Assembly (NCBI GenBank): GCA_026014905.1
Contig: JAOZHK010000235.1
Location: forward strand, 1 to 8,467
Source: Candidatus Bathyarchaeota archaeon
Lineage (GTDB): Archaea; Thermoproteota; Bathyarchaeia; RBG-16-48-13; GCA-020355125
Direction of reading: 5' to 3'
Length of the DNA: 8,467 bases
Both the position numbers and the translations under genes were made by a program. Numbering within the stretch: the stretch's first letter is position 1; the number at the start of each line of letters is the position of its first letter. Shown in pieces: positions 5,577 to 8,467 of the stretch. The notes beneath the pieces are model-generated. The model saw only the letters and a program-made list of their open reading frames with translations, ran no database searches and was not told the origin of the DNA.

Positions 5577-6829
5577 GTTAAATAACCTCTTGGGTCTGTG
5601 ATCTTTCCTTCGATTGCTGATGCTGCGGCGGTCGCTGGATTAGATAAATAAACCTCTGATCCAGGGTCACCCATTCGTCCCACAAAATTTCTATTGGTTG
5701 TTGCAATAGCTTTTTCCCCTTTTGCTAATACTCCCATATGCATGCCCAAACACGGTCCACATGTGGGTGTTGAAACGACACAATCTGATTTAATAAAGGT
5801 GGTAATTAACCCCTCATTCAACGCTTGAAGATACAGTTTCTGAGTGGCTGGAATAATGATGCATCGGACATCCGGGCTAACATGATTTCCCTTTAATATT
5901 TTTGCAGCAACTCTCAAGTCCTCCATTTTCCCGTTTGTACAAGATCCAATAACCGATTGTTGAATGTCGATGCTCTGAATTTCTGACACTGGAGTAGCAT
6001 TGGCTGGTGAATGCGGTAAGGCAACTTGAGGTTCAATGGTGGTAGTATCAAACTCAAGTATTTTGAAGTAATTTGAATCTGTGTCGCTCTTGAAAATTTT
6101 AAAGTCGTGTGTAGTTCTTTTTTGGATATATTGAATGGTTTTGTCATCCGCCTCGATAATCCCGTTTTTACCTCCGGCCTCGATAGCCATGTTACACATT
6201 GATAATCTTCCATCAATAGAGAGCGCATGGATCGAGTCGCCAGTAAATTCCATTGATCTGTATAATGCTCCATCTACTCCTATTTGCCCGATTAGATAGA
6301 GTATTAGGTCTTTACCCATAACGGCATTTCCAATCTTTCCAGTAAAAATAAATTTCATAGATTCTGGAACTTTAAACCATAATTTCCCCGTCGCCATAGC
6401 TGCTGCAACATCAGTTGAACCAACACCTGTTGAGAAAGCGCTTAAAGCTCCATACGTACAGGTATGAGAATCTGCTCCAATAATCAACATGCCTGGTCGA
6501 ACCAACCCTTCTTGCGGTAATAAGGCATGTTCAATTCCCCCTCTACCCACTTCATAATGTATTAGATTATGTTTATTCGCAAATTCTCGCATGGTTTTAC
6601 AAAGAGTAGCCGCTTTAATGTCTTTGTTTGGAATCATATGATCGGCAACGAGCACGATCTTTGTAGGATCAAAAACCTTCATTATTCCGTGCTTCTGCAT
6701 TTCGTTTATCGCAATAGGTGCAGTAATATCGTTTGCCATAATCAGATCCAAGTTAGCATTAATATAATCTCCTGGTTCAACAGGTTTTCCACAGTGTGCA
6801 GAAAGGATTTTTTCAGTTATAGTTACCAC
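5573..6829 (-). CDS. leuC: Isopropylmalate/homoaconitate dehydratase-type large subunit
   Basis: 418 aa, an aconitase-superfamily large subunit of the short type. It isomerises a hydroxy-acid by dehydration and rehydration on a [4Fe-4S] cluster. The three cluster cysteines are C297 in GSCTNG and C357 and C360 in CGPCLGMHMG. Other signatures: VADHMIPNKD (61-70), GADSHTCTYGAL (118-129), GVGSTDVAAAMATG (135-148) and the substrate-binding TTNRNFVGRMGDPGSEVYL (377-395). Start is GTG 6829: an in-frame ATG is absent, and a strong GAGGTGA lies 4 bases upstream; the ATG two bases earlier is out of frame and stops at once. It forms a translationally overlapped pair with leuD, and follows the dehydrogenase gene on the same strand after 112 nt. 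No leuA, leuB or homocitrate genes are present, so leucine biosynthesis is only one possibility; hacA or dmdA function would give the same motifs. Confidence 0.88.
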   Translation of the reverse strand: MVTITEKILSAHCGKPVEPGDYINANLDLIMANDITAPIAINEMQKHGIMKVFDPTKIVLVADHMIPNKDIKAATLCKTMREFANKHNLIHYEVGRGGIEHALLPQEGLVRPGMLIIGADSHTCTYGALSAFSTGVGSTDVAAAMATGKLWFKVPESMKFIFTGKIGNAVMGKDLILYLIGQIGVDGALYRSMEFTGDSIHALSIDGRLSMCNMAIEAGGKNGIIEADDKTIQYIQKRTTHDFKIFKSDTDSNYFKILEFDTTTIEPQVALPHSPANATPVSEIQSIDIQQSVIGSCTNGKMEDLRVAAKILKGNHVSPDVRCIIIPATQKLYLQALNEGLITTFIKSDCVVSTPTCGPCLGMHMGVLAKGEKAIATTNRNFVGRMGDPGSEVYLSNPATAAASAIEGKITDPRGYLT

Positions 6830-6833
6830 ATCG

Positions 6834-6840
6834 TCACCTC
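6834..6840 (-). promoter_or_regulatory. Strong ribosome binding site that fixes the GTG start of leuC
   Basis: Read on the minus strand this is GAGGTGA, closely matching the 16S rRNA 3' end complement, four bases before the GTG at 6829. It supports GTG over the overlapping out-of-frame ATG. The rest of the 112-nt gap to the dehydrogenase stop (6942) holds one alternating tract, CGTGTGCGCG (6898-6907), and no clear promoter, so leuCD may be read from the dehydrogenase promoter or have its own. Confidence 0.7.
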
Positions 6841-6941
6841 AGGGTTTCCTCGATATTGCAGTGGTAAACGCCTTAATAACCTCTTGTATTTCCTAATCGT
6901 GTGCGCGAGTCATCTCTATTTCAACGCTAATCACCCAGTTT

Positions 6942-7913
6942 CTATGAATTCATTAATTGAGTGTATCGTACGTTTGTTAACTGTTCCGAGATGGTCCATA
7001 ATTCTTGAGCATCGTCTTCGTTATAAGATGCGTTGTTGGATCGCATACTGACAGGGTAACCTCGCATTTTAAGAAATCCGCCAGGTCCATAGTAATCGCA
7101 TCCTTTAACGTTAGGGTCGACAGATGCGCGAAGTATCGGTAACGCGCCCATCGCTGCACTCTGCATCATCCAGCTCATCAAGGGAATCATTATTTTAAAG
7201 TACCATCTCGTTTCGAGATATCTGCCAAGCCGTGTATTTGACATACCAGGATGAGCGGCAACAGCGATAGCGTCGATACCCATGGTGTTATATCGCCGTT
7301 GCAGTCCGTACGTGAACAAAAGATTGGCTAATTTTGACCGAGCATAAGCGCGCATTGGGGAATAACTCCCTGCTGTTTCAAACATTAAATTGCTAAAATC
7401 CATGCGACCCATCCGATGTCCACTACTGCTTACGTTAACGACGCGGGAACCAGGGGTTGTGAGAAGTACATCAAGCAATAGTCCAGTGAGTGCAAAATGC
7501 CCTAAGTGATTAGTCGCGAAATGGTTTTCAAATCCGTCAACAGTTATCTTATAGGGCGCCATCATAATTCCGGCATTATTTACTAGGACATCTAATCGTG
7601 TAAAACGTTCGTGGAATTCGCGTGCAAATCCATGTATAGAACCAAGGTTGGCAAGATCCAAGCACATGATTTCTGCATTGGCATTAGGAATCGATGCGTG
7701 GATAATGTCTTGTGCAACTTGAGCTTTATCTCTGTTGCGACAGGCTAAAATTGTATGTGCGCCTTTTCGTGCAAATTCTTTGGCAGCTTCAAACCCAATG
7801 CCACTATTACTGCCTGTGACGACAATGACTTTCCTGGTCAGATCTGGCATATCATCCGTTGTCCATTTGTCGTCCATTGCGTTGTATTCCTGTTCGCTTG
7901 TATGCATAATCAT
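6942..7913 (-). CDS. Short-chain dehydrogenase/reductase, retinol-dehydrogenase-like
   Basis: 323 aa from ATG 7913; Met13 (7877) would give 311 aa. The segment DDKWTTDDMPDLTRK directly after Met13 is how relatives begin, so 7877 is a serious alternative; no Shine-Dalgarno decides, and I keep the longer frame. A Rossmann fold is clear: TGSNSGIG (33-40) binds the cofactor, ACRNRDKA (57-64) with an Arg after the second strand favours NADP(H), CLDLAN is at 84-89, NNAGIM at 112-117, and the catalytic set is Asn135, Ser in VSSSGH (161-166), Tyr190 and Lys194 (YxxxK). The C-terminal third matches the SDR group of broad-specificity retinol-dehydrogenase or WW-domain-oxidoreductase type, whose members act on varied carbonyls or alcohols; substrate unknown. 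It heads the same-strand cluster with leuC and leuD and diverges from the PadR gene. Confidence 0.88.
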   Translation of the reverse strand: MIMHTSEQEYNAMDDKWTTDDMPDLTRKVIVVTGSNSGIGFEAAKEFARKGAHTILACRNRDKAQVAQDIIHASIPNANAEIMCLDLANLGSIHGFAREFHERFTRLDVLVNNAGIMMAPYKITVDGFENHFATNHLGHFALTGLLLDVLLTTPGSRVVNVSSSGHRMGRMDFSNLMFETAGSYSPMRAYARSKLANLLFTYGLQRRYNTMGIDAIAVAAHPGMSNTRLGRYLETRWYFKIMIPLMSWMMQSAAMGALPILRASVDPNVKGCDYYGPGGFLKMRGYPVSMRSNNASYNEDDAQELWTISEQLTNVRYTQLMNS

Positions 7914-7958
7914 GATTCTACTTTAGCTTAAAGATACGCTTAGTATGCAGAATTCATA

Positions 7959-8008
7959 AGATTTAAATGTCGCTAGCGATATCTCCAGCGATATTTCTGA
8001 CTAAGGAG
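7959..8008 (+). promoter_or_regulatory. Divergent promoter with tandem repeat, likely PadR operator
   Basis: AGATTTAAATG (7959-7969) contains ATTTAAAT (7961-7968), a symmetric TATA-like box readable both ways. Next come the perfect palindrome TCGCTAGCGA (7970-7979) and a 12-base tandem repeat, AGCGATATCTCC then AGCGATATTTCT (7975-7986, 7987-7998). An archaeal start about 25 nt after the box would fall near 7990, inside the repeat, so a protein bound here would block PadR transcription. In the other direction the same box could drive the dehydrogenase, with a start near 7938. AAGGAG (8003-8008) is the PadR ribosome binding site, somewhat far (14 nt) from the ATG. Operator role is inference. 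Confidence 0.5.
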
Positions 8009-8022
8009 TGCCAGAGCGAAGA

Positions 8023-8467
8023 ATGAAGCAAACCTCAGGTGTCCCACGAGGACTTCTCCAATTCCTCGTTTTAAAATTACTATCGGAAAAAGTTATGTCC
8101 GGAGCGGAGATTGTCGAAGTAATTGATCAAGAAACACGGGGATTCTGGAAACCAAGCCCTGGATCAATCTATCCGCTATTAGCGAGATTACAAGAAAGAG
8201 GTTGCACAACCGAGTCATCCTCTGGAGATAGTGGGTTGAAACGGTATACTCTCACTGATGAGGGTAAAATCTTCTTTGAAAAACAAGTCCAGCTTGGACA
8301 CAAATTTTTAACAAAGTTGGAATACCTTGTACCGATATTCCTTGGAGGATTTCATTTTAACGCCAACAATGAACATATGCGCGTAACGGGAGACGCTGCG
8401 AAAAGACTAGCAAAAACATTCATCGACGCCCGCACGACGATACGCGACAATTTGACGCCACAAGACG
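8023..8467 (+). CDS. PadR-family transcriptional regulator, cut by the window end
   Basis: 148 complete codons are visible before the window ends, so the C-terminus is missing. The N-terminal winged helix is clear: helices in GLLQFLVLKLLSE (10-22), MSGAEIVEVIDQET (25-38), then the recognition part FWKPSPGSIYPLLARLQERG (41-60), and the wing ending in LKRYTLTDEGK (72-82). PSPGSIYPLL is the PadR hallmark, and the W-K-P-S-P-G-S-I-Y form resembles archaeal members. After residue 85 comes the helical region expected for dimerisation (QLGHKFLTKLE onward). ATG 8023 is chosen; GTG 8008 is in frame but overlaps the AAGGAG ribosome binding site, so is less likely. PadR proteins repress neighbouring genes and often themselves; the repeat in the divergent promoter suggests control of the dehydrogenase, and possibly of leuCD behind it. 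The inducer is unknown. Confidence 0.9.
   Translation, partial: MKQTSGVPRGLLQFLVLKLLSEKVMSGAEIVEVIDQETRGFWKPSPGSIYPLLARLQERGCTTESSSGDSGLKRYTLTDEGKIFFEKQVQLGHKFLTKLEYLVPIFLGGFHFNANNEHMRVTGDAAKRLAKTFIDARTTIRDNLTPQD

Noticed and set aside
5914..6273. Minus-strand 119-aa frame inside leuC
   Set aside because: Same-strand shifted frame within a gene whose own frame carries all catalytic motifs; no evidence of a frameshift.
6569..7051. Plus-strand 160-aa frame across the leuC start and the dehydrogenase end
   Set aside because: Lies antisense to two clear genes and their gap; composition has no domain signal.
1..8467. Defence island, transposon or integrase
   Set aside because: No transposase, recombinase, nuclease or toxin-antitoxin genes, no terminal inverted repeats or target duplications were seen; all recognisable genes are metabolic, transport or regulatory.

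Overview
The window is a moderately AT-rich stretch carrying eight well-supported protein genes and one doubtful remnant at the left edge. An archaeal origin is the best guess, but it is not proven. In favour: genes at the head of a transcription unit have TATA-like boxes and short leaders without a clear Shine-Dalgarno, while genes inside units (leuC, leuD) have one. The isopropylmalate-dehydratase-like enzyme is the short two-subunit form (418 + 162 aa) common in archaea and anaerobic bacteria. The terminal PadR regulator also has an archaeal look. A bacterial anaerobe cannot be excluded.

Layout, left to right. 1-301: a minus-strand open frame that may be a decayed membrane-protein end, then a promoter-like region with a 14-bp CG palindrome. 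302-1755 (+): a split UxaA-family dehydratase/lyase, a SAF-domain small subunit (94 aa) and a catalytic large subunit (390 aa), overlapping by ATGA. 1828-2541 (+): a class I SAM-dependent methyltransferase. 2595-3317 (-): an aspartate/glutamate-racemase-family enzyme, divergent from an MFS carboxylate-type transporter at 3469-4740 (+). 4741-5087: a 347-nt spacer between convergent genes, without a convincing gene but with repeats, a TATA-like box and a hairpin followed by T's. 5088-6829 (-): leuC-like and leuD-like subunits, also overlapping by ATGA. 6942-7913 (-): a short-chain dehydrogenase/reductase of the retinol-dehydrogenase-like type. 8023-8467 (+): a PadR-family repressor, cut by the window end, divergent from the dehydrogenase.

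How the parts may work together (inference). Two unrelated families of hydroxy-acid dehydratases, an amino-acid-racemase-family enzyme, a carboxylate-type transporter and an NADP-type dehydrogenase lie within 8 kb. No leucine- or lysine-pathway synthase or dehydrogenase lies beside leuCD. That suggests uptake and conversion of a chiral carboxylate, but the substrate cannot be read from sequence. The divergent racemase/transporter pair and the divergent dehydrogenase/PadR pair each share a compact, repeat-bearing control region.

The clearest non-coding oddity is a set of perfect palindromes and alternating CG tracts at gene borders. CGCGCG was seen only between genes, at three separate places.
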